64,000 nt of DNA, taken from contig CM121341.1 in the NCBI GenBank assembly GCA_051530055.1, forward strand, positions 8,184,001-8,248,000, written 5' to 3'. The notes beneath the pieces are model-generated. The model worked only from the letters and a program-made list of their open reading frames with translations, searched no databases and was not told where the DNA came from. A program made the translations under genes and the position numbers. This DNA is from Neoechinorhynchus agilis. Its lineage: Eukaryota > Acanthocephala. This document shows positions 56,590-64,000 of this stretch, piece after piece (the stretch's first letter is position 1; each line of letters opens with the position of its first letter).

Positions 56590-57440
56590 CAAGTAGTGCC
56601 CAAGACTCTGCTGATAAACTGAGTGTTCAAAGTCAACTTCCTCCCCGAATGGAAAAATTCGATGAGAACACTGGCATTCGTACGATTGTGTCCTACGAGT
56701 TGATAGACGAGAATACTGATGGAGCGGAGCACTTGGTTGAACAGGGATACAATGCAAGGAAAATAACACAAAAATTCAGAGTTGAAGTACGAAAAGTCCG
56801 GAAAGCTGTTGCATCTCGTAAGAAATTGCGTAAATTTGGATTAGCTGCCAATGATGCACCCGGTCCTAATCCCAGTACTACGTCGTGTAAAGAAGAAATC
56901 GAAATTCAATACGGTGTGGACGAATTCGGAACTTCTGAGGGCCTACAAGAACCTGATAGTGACGTCTTGGATATTGGACGAAAGCAAGGCGGAGGATTAG
57001 GGATCCAATGTTTGTACTGTAAGCAAGGACATTTGTCTCAAAACTGTCCAAGCAAACCAGATACCGTTGTTAAGACTATCTCTGCCGAGAAAAGTGATCG
57101 TTATGTTCCACCAAATAGAAGACCCGGGGCGTCTGGACCGGCGGATACATTTCCACCTACCAGTAGACAGGTTCCAGCACGAAGATCCGATGAGCCAACA
57201 ATCAGAGTAACAAACCTCCCGGAAGATGTCCGTGATAGCGATCTCAGAGAATTGTTCCAAAGTTTCGGACGTATTACACGGACGTTCATGCCAAGAGACC
57301 GGACGACTAACCGTATCAGAGGATTTGCTTTTGTTACTTTCGACACTATTCAGGCTGCTATGACGGCAGTTAAAGTCATGAACAATTACGGATACGCTCA
57401 TTTGGTTTTGGGTGTTGAAATAGCTGAACGCAGAAATTGA
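56529..57440 (+). CDS. eif3g: Eukaryotic translation initiation factor 3 subunit G
   Basis: 303 residues (human 320), single exon. The N-terminal eIF3g domain contains WEDLASDPEDEPLP and, from about 50, GIRTIVSYELIDENTD, then KKLRKFG near 98-104. A CCHC knuckle lies at residues 161-173 (CLYCKQGHLSQNC). The C-terminal RRM spans about 223-300, with RNP2 IRVTNL and RNP1 RGFAFVTF. eIF3g binds eIF3i in the eIF3 complex on the 40S subunit and takes part in scanning and reinitiation. The start is chosen because family homology begins here and because the genuine copy has TTTTCAG (AG at 56512-56513) 15 nt before the ATG. The 22 array copies upstream lack the coding continuation. If transcription began in the array, the extra ATGs would act as upstream starts, so the active promoter or splice acceptor is probably in the last copy. 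Confidence 0.95.
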   Translation: MSTEQKNWEDLASDPEDEPLPSSAQDSADKLSVQSQLPPRMEKFDENTGIRTIVSYELIDENTDGAEHLVEQGYNARKITQKFRVEVRKVRKAVASRKKLRKFGLAANDAPGPNPSTTSCKEEIEIQYGVDEFGTSEGLQEPDSDVLDIGRKQGGGLGIQCLYCKQGHLSQNCPSKPDTVVKTISAEKSDRYVPPNRRPGASGPADTFPPTSRQVPARRSDEPTIRVTNLPEDVRDSDLRELFQSFGRITRTFMPRDRTTNRIRGFAFVTFDTIQAAMTAVKVMNNYGYAHLVLGVEIAERRN

Positions 57441-57553
57441 TTTTGATCATTTCAAAACAGAAATCGCTTTCATTAATTCGAGCGCTAACAATGTACGTTG
57501 ATGGCTGGGGTAATGGGACCGTTTTAATGAAAATTCAAACACTAAATTTGATT

Positions 57554-58926
57554 GGACGAGAACCCAGCATTCGGATTCAAAAATTCAACAATTTATTTGC
57601 CCGATATTTCACCTCTCGGATAATTCCGACTTTATCCCAAGGTTCGTCATTGTTTTCAGGGCACTTTATTTTCTCAGAAAACAATGACAAACCCTGGGAT
57701 AAAGTCGGAATTATCCGAGAAGTGAAATATCGGGCAAATAAATTGTTGAATTGGAATCCGAATGGCAAAACCAAGGAAAAGAAGGAACATTTTAGTTTAA
57801 CCTTTTAAATTCTCGTCCAAAATTCAACAATTTATTTGCCCGATATTTCACTTCTCGGATAATTCCGACCTTATCCCAGGGTTTGTCATTGTTTTCAGGG
57901 CACTTTATTTTCTCAGAAAACAATGACAAACCCTGGGATAAAGTCGGAATTATCCGAGAAGTGAAATATCGGGCAAATAAATTGTTGAATTGGAATCCGA
58001 ATGGCAAAACTAAGGAAAAGAAGGAACATTTTAGTTTAACCTTTTAAATTCTCGTCCAAAATTCAACAATTTATTTGCCTGATATTTCACTTCTCGGATA
58101 ATTCCGACCTTATCCCAAGGTTTGTCATTGTTTTCAGGGCACTTTATTTTCTCAGAAAACAATGACAAACCCTGGGATAAAGTCGGAATTATCCGAGAAG
58201 TGAAATATCGGGCAAATAAATTGTTGAATTGGAATCCGAATGGCAAAACTAAGGAAAAGAAGGAACATTTTAGTTTAACCTTTTAAATTCTCGTCCAAAA
58301 TTCAACAATTTATTTGCCTGATATTTCACTTTGATAATTCCGACCTATCCCGTTTGTCATTGTTTTCAGGGCACTTTATTTTCTCAGAAAACAATGACAA
58401 ACCCTGGGATAAAGTCGGAATTATCCGAGAAGTGAAATATCGGGCAAATAAATTGTTGAATTGGAATCGAATGGCAAAACTAAGGAAAAGAAGGAACATT
58501 TTAGTTTAACCTTTTAAATTCTCGCAAATTCAACAATTTATTTGCCTGATATTTCACTTCTCGGATAATTCCGACCTTATCCCAAGGTTTGTCATTGTTT
58601 TCAGGGCACTTTATTTTCTCAGAAAACAATGACAAACCCTGGGATAAAGTCGGAATTATCGAAGTGAAATATCGGGCAAATAAATTGTTGAATTGGAATC
58701 CGAATGGCAAAACTAAGGAAAAGAAGGAACATTTTAGTTTAACCTTTTAAATTCTCGTCCAAAATTCAACAATTTATTTGCCTGATATTTCACTTCTCGG
58801 ATAATTCCGACCTTATCCCAAGGTTTGTCATTGTTTTCAGGGCACTTTATTTTCTCAGAAAACAATGACAAACCCTGGGATAAAGTCGGAATTATCCGAG
58901 AAGTGAAATATCGGGCAAATAAATTA
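57554..58926. repeat. Tandem array of hairpins, about 239-bp unit, 6 copies
   Basis: Each unit has an inverted repeat of about 85-90 bp: attcaacaatttatttgcc...cattgttttc, then agggcactttattttct, then the complement ending in aaattgttgaatt. A 70-bp spacer (ggaatccgaatggcaaaac... to ttctcgtcc) follows. Units start near 57582, 57826, 58064, 58304, 58520 and 58762. The far left edge (ggacgagaa, cattcggattcaa) is the inverse of the spacer, so the founder was a longer terminal-inverted-repeat element. It begins about 110 bp past the eIF3g stop. Confidence 0.95.
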
Positions 58927-59444
58927 ATGAAAAACTAAGACAAAATATTCTTGTTCGGTGCAAAGAATTTCATCGAACTAAATTGTTGTGTTCATTTGTT
59001 TACACCTACAAATCGTTAAGAAATCAGGTCGAATAGAAATAAATCTAGGTTTTATCATCGGATTTCTTTAATATATTTATTTTCAGAGCATTCTACGATA
59101 TAAAGTTTAAATCGCCAAAGAACAAGAATTCTATACTTCATTTTATAAGACTGATTTAATCAATTTGATGAACAATATATCTATAGAACACAATGAAATC
59201 AGTTTCAATTAGCGATGTTTGATTCAGAAAAATAGATTTATCTTGAAAACTTTCGGCTGTTGTACTTTCTTTTTTTAAAGAGTTGATTTCTGTCTTAATC
59301 GGCTAAACAAAAATATTTATTGTCCGAATACTCGCGTTCAAGTCGTTGTTTTTTAATTTAAAACGCGAGAATCTTCCGCAGTTTTAGATGTGCTATAGAT
59401 TATTTTTTAAATATAATTGATTTTTTTTCTTTAAGCTCCAGAAT
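58927..59444. other. Intergenic, upstream of the Bud32 gene
   Basis: AT-rich, no repeats shared with the arrays. It ends in a T-rich run and the acceptor-like CTCCAG (AG at 59440-59441). Confidence 0.5.
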
Positions 59445-60137
59445 ATGACGGATGCGAGTGAGAGGACTTCATCTCCGGAACAATTTGATTCCGTTGATTT
59501 GATCAAACAAGGGGCGGAAGCCCGGATTTATATGTGTATTCGAAATGGATGTCGTTTAATCAAGAAGGAACGATTCGCGAAATCATACCGCCATCGTGAA
59601 CTCGACCATCGTCTGAACAAAAAACGCCACCAGAACGAGCTCAAATGTCTCAGACGTGCTCAGGTCCTTCGAATTCCAGTCCCTGGTGTCATCAAATCCG
59701 GCGATTTGTGGTTCCAAATGGAGTACATATCAGACTCCGAAACAGCAGCGGCTTTCTTGGACAAATCCACTGCAACAATGGCTAATCGTTTATGCTTTCG
59801 TTTAGGCGAAATAGTGGCTCAACTTCATTCCAATAACATTGTCCATGGAGATTTGACCACATCGAACTTTCTTGTGAAAAATGTGGATCCCGAAGACGTT
59901 TATGTGATCGATTTCGGTCTGGCGACTGTTACAGACAGCATTGAGCAATTTGGGGTCGATCTTTACGTCCTAGAACGAGCACTCATTTTAAATCAAAAAC
60001 AAACGAAGGATCTATTCAAATATTTTGTCGATGGATACGAGAGTGGATGGGGTGATAATAGCCGAAGAGCCAAACGAATTCTGATAAAGTTGGATCAAGT
60101 GAGAAGTCGAGGGCGTAAAAGGAGTATGGTAGGTTGA
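59445..60137 (+). CDS. tp53rk: EKC/KEOPS complex kinase-like ATPase Bud32 (TP53RK)
   Basis: 230 residues, single exon, close to the usual length (human 253). The small kinase fold is recognisable: a degenerate Gly-loop KQGAEARIY (21-29), invariant-Lys region LIKKERF, then the Bud32-specific YRHRELDHRLNKKR (48-61). The catalytic loop is HGDLTTSNFL (134-143) and the metal-binding motif DFGLA (156-160). The C-terminal basic tail RGRKRSMVG is the family's hallmark, needed for tRNA/KEOPS function in yeast. KEOPS makes the t6A37 modification of ANN-decoding tRNAs; Bud32 hydrolyses ATP beside Kae1/OSGEP. T-rich tract plus AG ends 3 nt before the ATG. All key residues visible, so the gene appears intact. 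Confidence 0.93.
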   Translation: MTDASERTSSPEQFDSVDLIKQGAEARIYMCIRNGCRLIKKERFAKSYRHRELDHRLNKKRHQNELKCLRRAQVLRIPVPGVIKSGDLWFQMEYISDSETAAAFLDKSTATMANRLCFRLGEIVAQLHSNNIVHGDLTTSNFLVKNVDPEDVYVIDFGLATVTDSIEQFGVDLYVLERALILNQKQTKDLFKYFVDGYESGWGDNSRRAKRILIKLDQVRSRGRKRSMVG

Positions 60138-60600
60138 TCTAACGGCCTATTTGTTATAATCATTAAAAAATAATAATGAGAGTTCTTCAAATTAGTTATG
60201 TTGTGTATACCACAAATTTAGCGCTTAACAAAAAACATCATCATAACCAATAACAAACAAATTCCTGGAATCATTTTTGAAATGGATAAAACACAATACA
60301 AACCCAGCGTTGTATACTGCCACACTCAAAATGTCAATAAGTTTTTAGACACTTCAACTACTGTTTGTTTTGGCAGCAAAAATTGAAGAGATTTTATTAA
60401 ATCCATGATCCCATCAATAATTCAATATTGGTGGGGGGGGGAAATAGGTTAATAAGATAACCATGAAACTTCCTCTCTTCACAAAATTAAAGTCGACGAA
60501 TAGGGATCGATTTTAAAAATTAACATTGCTTCGCATATTTTATTTAAAAAAATTTGGCTAATAGTCATTTAATTGAGTTACGCACTTTAGAGCAGACTGT
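60138..60600. other. Intergenic, nothing recognised
   Basis: 3' flank of the Bud32 gene, with a G-run (about 60432-60440). No gene is supported. Confidence 0.5.
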
Positions 60601-61280
60601 AACATTACTTAAGAAGAAAATATTACGTGAACGCGGGGAAAATTACATATCCAAGATGACTTTTGTTGAAATATTTCGTCCAATCACGCGGGACTTCTTC
60701 AGTCAATTATTGCCAGCGGAGGAAGCTTACTTGTATTTTCCTATGCTGACAATAATTGACTGAAGAAGTCCAGCGTGATTGGACGAAATATTTCAACAAA
60801 AGTCATTCTTTGATATGTAATTTTTCCCACGTTCACATACTCATGGATTTTATCCTCAAGTAAAATATTACGTGAACGCGGGGAAAATTATATATCCAAG
60901 ATGACTTTTGTTGAAATATTTCGTCCAATCACGCGGGACGTATTTTCCTCTGCTGACAATAATTGACTGAAGAAGTCCATCGTGATTGGACGAAATATTT
61001 CAACAAAAGTCATTCTTTGATATGTAATTTTTCCCACGTTCACATACTCATGGATTTTATCCTCAAGTAAAATATTACGTGAACGCGGGGAAAATTATAT
61101 ATCCAAGATGACTTTTGTTGAAATATTTCGTCCAATCACGCGGGACGTATTTTCCTCTGCTGACAATAGTTGACTGAAGAAGTCCATCGTGATTGGACGA
61201 AATATTTCAACAAAAGTCATTATTTGATATGTAATTTTTCCCACGTTCACATACTCATGGATTTTATCTTTAAGTAAAAT
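60601..61280. repeat. Three tandem hairpin elements with hammerhead-like hinges
   Basis: Three units begin at taaaatattacgtgaacgcg or similar (about 60615, 60857, 61065) and end at ccacgttcacatactcatgg. Each is an inverted repeat around ttgttgaaatatttcgtcca...tggacgaaatatttcaacaa. The plus strand carries CTGAAGAAGTCC, a loop and GGACGAAA at 60760-60788, and again near 60967 and 61173. The first unit has the mirror motif complete (60674-60702). Units 2 and 3 share a shortened left arm, so they duplicated together. Confidence 0.9.
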
Positions 61281-61648
61281 ATTATTTTTCGCAGCCATTT
61301 TGATGTTATCTGTAAAATGTCAAGCCACTCATAATTTATTAGCCGGAAGATGACTGTAAATGTCAGCATGATACACTTGGGATCAAAATAATCAACATTG
61401 ATACCTAATATTGATCAAATCAAATGTTTCTTGATTACATGTGTTTACTATTGTCTCACAATCTCTCAACAACTACGTCAACAATTATTTGGAGCACTCA
61501 ACTTGGTTAGACTCACTATTTCTTTGACGAAAGAGCATACGATAATTATCCTTGAATACGGTTGACGATATTTCCACAGAAAATATAGTAGCCAAGTGAA
61601 AATCGAATGCATGGATATAAAAACAACCACAGAAGATTGTTAAATTGA

Positions 61649-61824
61649 TATTTGGCGCAACTAAATAATTATAGATTAATTTAATTTCGGCCTGAGCGTG
61701 TCTTCAGATATTGTTTGTAAGTTTTTTAGTCGAACGTAAATATTTAAAAACTTACAAACAATATCTGAAGACACGCTCAGGCCGAAATTAAATTAATCTA
61801 TAATTCTTTTGTTCCGCCAAATAC
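61649..61824. repeat. Foldback element, about 60-70-bp arms
   Basis: Inner arms run aattatagattaatttaatt...aaacttacaaac in inverted order around agtcgaacgtaaatat. Outer short arms (atttggcg / cgccaaat) extend it with mismatches. The element carries CTGAAGACACGCTCAGGCCG followed by AAA, a relative of the hinge motif without an obvious stem. The flanks 61281-61648 and 61825-61960 hold nothing recognised. Confidence 0.88.
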
Positions 61825-61988
61825 CTAATTGAAGAATCAGATTATAAAATTTAAACCAGAACCACTTCCTATTAGTCGTATCTACAGCCAATCAGAATCA
61901 GAGTTGGGCAACGGGGGGGACCATACGCCCTTGAGTTGCAAAGAGCAAATCGAAGACAAAATCTTTAGATAAACTTTTCGGCAAAAAC

Positions 61989-62459
61989 ATGAACGGACAC
62001 ATCAAAGGCAATTTTCAAGTTTCAAGCAAAATTGTGAAGTCACTACCAACATCGTCCAAGGCGGGTTTAGAGCAACGATCGAAAAACATGGAAAAAATAC
62101 ATTGGATTCTTGGATTCATCTACGTCAATGTCATTTTCATTGCTGTACTAAGCGCAATTCAGCTTGTACAGTTCCTTAATCGCTCTGAGGAAGGAATTCA
62201 AGTTTTATTAGTTGGACAAAGAGCGAAAGTGTGGACAAAAATGACAGTCACGATGATCATACTGACAAATTCGCTGTCAATATTTTGTCTTATACTTGCT
62301 ATGACGGCCGCTTCAATCATGTACCGAATCGTGAAATCGAAGAACCAGGAAAATCTCTACATTGCTAATCAAATGTATCGCAATGTCGCTCTTTTCCTTT
62401 TAGCGAATACCGTGGTAAATTTAATGCGTTTGGCAATGGCGATCATTGCGCACTTTTGA
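61989..62459 (+). CDS. Unrecognised three-helix membrane protein
   Basis: 156 residues, single exon. After a hydrophilic N-terminus (about 35 residues, Ser/Lys-rich), three hydrophobic segments are seen. They lie at about 38-61 (WILGFIYVNVIFIAVLSAIQ), 86-111 (TVTMIILTNSLSIFCLILAM) and 131-155 (VALFLLANTVVNLMRLAMAI), joined by charged loops. This would place the N-terminus and C-terminus on opposite sides of the membrane. I do not recognise the family. Support for a real gene: codon-like composition, TTTAG acceptor-like site (AG 61967-61968) 20 nt before the ATG, and AATAAA 25 nt after the stop. A tandem array begins about 50 bp downstream. Confidence 0.65.
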   Translation: MNGHIKGNFQVSSKIVKSLPTSSKAGLEQRSKNMEKIHWILGFIYVNVIFIAVLSAIQLVQFLNRSEEGIQVLLVGQRAKVWTKMTVTMIILTNSLSIFCLILAMTAASIMYRIVKSKNQENLYIANQMYRNVALFLLANTVVNLMRLAMAIIAHF

Positions 62460-62483
62460 GACAATGTTGGATGTTTTTGAGTC

Positions 62484-62489
62484 AATAAA
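62484..62489 (+). terminator. Polyadenylation signal AATAAA of the membrane-protein gene
   Basis: AATAAA 25 nt after the TGA. Canonical motif at a suitable distance; use is inferred. Confidence 0.55.
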
Positions 62490-62511
62490 ATAATATCTTT
62501 TTGCTAAGAAG

Positions 62512-63306
62512 CTATGAGATCCTGAAAGTCGTCGACAAAGGTTATTATAGCTGAGCCACAAATGAGATTTATCTACGTTTAAAAATTCGATCAACAAAAA
62601 AACCACAAATCTTAAAAAAGTGCAATATAACGCAAAATCCACTAAAAAAATCTTGATGATCGTGAAAGTCGACAAAGGTTATTAAAGTTGAATAAATCGG
62701 ACTTTTTCTATAGCTCCAAATGAGATTTATCTACGTTTAAAAATTCGATCAACAAAAAACCACAAATCTTAAAAGAGTGCAAAATCTTGTAAAAAAATCT
62801 TGATGATCGTGAAAGTCGACAAAGGTTATTAAAGTTGAATAAATCGGACTTTTTCTATAGCTCCAAATGAGATTTATCTACGTTTAAAAATTCGATCAAC
62901 AAAAAACCACAAATCTTAAAAGAGTGCAAAATCTTGTAAAAAAATCTTGATGATCGTGAAAGTCGACAAAGGTTATTAAAGTTGAATAAATCGGACTTTT
63001 TCTATAGCTCCAAATGAGATTTATCTACGTTTAAAAATTCGATCAACAAAAAACCACAAATCTTAAAAAAGTGCAAAATCTTGTAAAAAAAATCTTGATG
63101 ATCGTGAAAGTCGACAAAGGTTATTAAAGTTGAATAAATGGAACTTTTTCTATAGCTCCAAATGAGATTTAGCTACGTTTAAAAATTCGATCAACAAGAC
63201 ACCAAAAATCTTAAAAGAGTGCAAAATCTTGTAAAAAAATCTTGATGATCGTGAAAGTCGACAAAGGTCATTAAAGTTGAATAAATCGGACTTTTTCTAT
63301 AGCTTT
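62512..63306. repeat. Tandem array, 147-bp unit, about 5.5 copies
   Basis: The segment gtgaaagtcgacaaaggt recurs at 62662, 62809, 62956, 63104 and 63251, with a diverged first copy at about 62525. Each unit contains ccaaatgagatttatctacg and tttaaaaattcgatcaacaa. Copies 2-5 are nearly identical; the first is the oldest, lying next to the gene. No coding frame is conserved. Confidence 0.95.
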
Positions 63307-63577
63307 ATAAATTTTGTTCCACGACAGTGATGGCAAAAGAAAAAATTAAATCATTTTCGATTTTTTAGTTTCCTTAATTTAAAAGTTCAAAATGAGTTTA
63401 CCTCTAAGAGGAAGAAAATCACTCAGCTTTTTTTTAATGGACACGGGCGAAATGGTAAAGAAAAATTGTTTCCCGGTTAGTTTTTTTATTCAATGTTTAA
63501 GCTACGATCACTGCGCAACTGATTTTGTGTAGAGTGCCCGATTTCGGGCTATCTTAAGCGATTCTGTCATAATCCAC

Positions 63578-63656
63578 ATGAGTCAAACGCTGGATACCGA
63601 GACAATGAGTTCGTCCAACGGAAGACGAAGTGATGTCGGACACTACACTGAACGAG
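63578..63656 (+). CDS. Possible first exon at the right edge
   Basis: An ATG 44 nt after a TTTGTGTAG acceptor-like site opens MSQTLDTETMSSSNGRRSDV, then GHYTER. A stop soon follows in-frame, but a GT (63657-63658, GAG|GTTAAT) could be a donor. The downstream exons would lie outside the window. No family recognised; weak call. The region 63307-63577 holds nothing else. Confidence 0.25.
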
Positions 63657-63734
63657 GTTAATATTTCTTATCTTAGCGAGGACTATGATCTCTGTTTCAA
63701 AATTGAACTATTCATGCCTCTTTTGGCTTAAAAT

Positions 63735-63790
63735 TAAAGGAATTTTATAAATCCGATATTTCGGCACTATCTCATGCCTTCATCAAAGTC
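63735..63790 (-). repeat. Isolated hammerhead-like hinge sequence
   Basis: The minus strand reads TTGATGAAGGCA, a loop, TGCCGAAATATCGG, the same CTGANGAA-stem-CGAAA plan with T in place of the first C. Partial relatives are at about 17336 and 23783. The rest of the window to 64000 shows nothing I can call. Confidence 0.5.
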
Positions 63791-64000
63791 TAAAATCCAC
63801 ACGTGGAGGATAATTAACTTTACACCGTACTTTGATGTTACAGAATGTCAAACGAAGCCTTGAAAATTCGAGGGCAGTGAAGGATCGACTGTTGAACTGA
63901 GAAAGTATTTCTCTCCTCTTTTTTTTAATCATTTCAAGAAGTAATATAAATTTCAGTGTCAAACTCATCCTTCGAATGAGATTCGAACAAAAATCGCCTA

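Noticed and set aside
54017-56771. Minus-strand frames across the eIF3g-derived array (DPMRDLPSFSVQWTF repeats)
   Set aside because: They are the antisense of the eIF3g leader and first codons; the repeat structure alone keeps them open.
57577-58710. Minus-strand frames of about 70 codons repeated in the hairpin array
   Set aside because: They are copies of one another within an inverted-repeat unit, and reading through a palindrome explains their openness.
1-64000. tRNA, 5S rRNA or spliced-leader RNA genes
   Set aside because: I looked for T-loop-like GGTTCRANNCC strings in a cloverleaf context and for SL-like donor plus Sm-site arrangements and found none convincing. A covariance scan would be needed to exclude them.

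Overview
The window is nuclear DNA of an AT-rich invertebrate animal. The nuclear pore basket protein (Nup153 type), lamin-type intermediate filament protein, metazoan Jockey/R2/RTE-type LINEs and a 28S rRNA fragment rule out bacteria and archaea. Most recognised host genes are single uninterrupted reading frames. Each has a T-rich tract ending in AG only 0-21 nt before its ATG, the layout expected if mRNAs receive a trans-spliced leader. Nematodes, flatworms, rotifers and a few other phyla do this, and I cannot name the species from sequence alone.

Host genes, left to right: UTP15 (3831-5378, -); a Rab11-FIP-like last exon (11474-11784, -); an unrecognised two-exon acidic protein (12895-13675, -); a V-ATPase subunit G-like protein (15206-15721, +); a Nup153-like FG nucleoporin (18853-22074, +); an unrecognised basic protein (24060-24830, +); a lamin-type protein without CaaX box (48333-50066, +); eIF3g (56529-57440, +); the KEOPS kinase Bud32/TP53RK (59445-60137, +); and a three-helix membrane protein (61989-62459, +). 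These are unrelated housekeeping genes, not an operon.

About half of the window is repeats. There are tandem arrays at 150-3833 (about 228-bp unit), 5905-7216 (455), 33168-44115 (about 434), 50622-52480 (164), 53548-56589 (134), 57554-58926 (about 239, hairpin units), 60601-61280 (hairpin units) and 62512-63306 (147). Most of the local ones lie directly against a gene. The 134-bp array consists of 22 copies of the eIF3g promoter/leader/start-codon segment upstream of the real start. The 228-bp array reaches into the UTP15 stop codon. The 434-bp array, about 25 units, is a satellite made from the endonuclease domain of a LINE.

Mobile-element remains fill 8.0-11.2 kb and 25.4-47.9 kb. They include an R2 3' end still joined to its 28S target site, an RTE-like RT fragment, two Jockey/CR1-like LINEs, an LTR-element gag fossil and a LINE with a restriction-like endonuclease. 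Many foldback elements share a hinge motif, CTGANGAA-stem-CGAAA, that resembles the hammerhead ribozyme core. The most interesting signals are the satellite born from a gene's 5' end, the endonuclease-derived satellite, the hammerhead-like hinges and the trans-splice-like gene starts.
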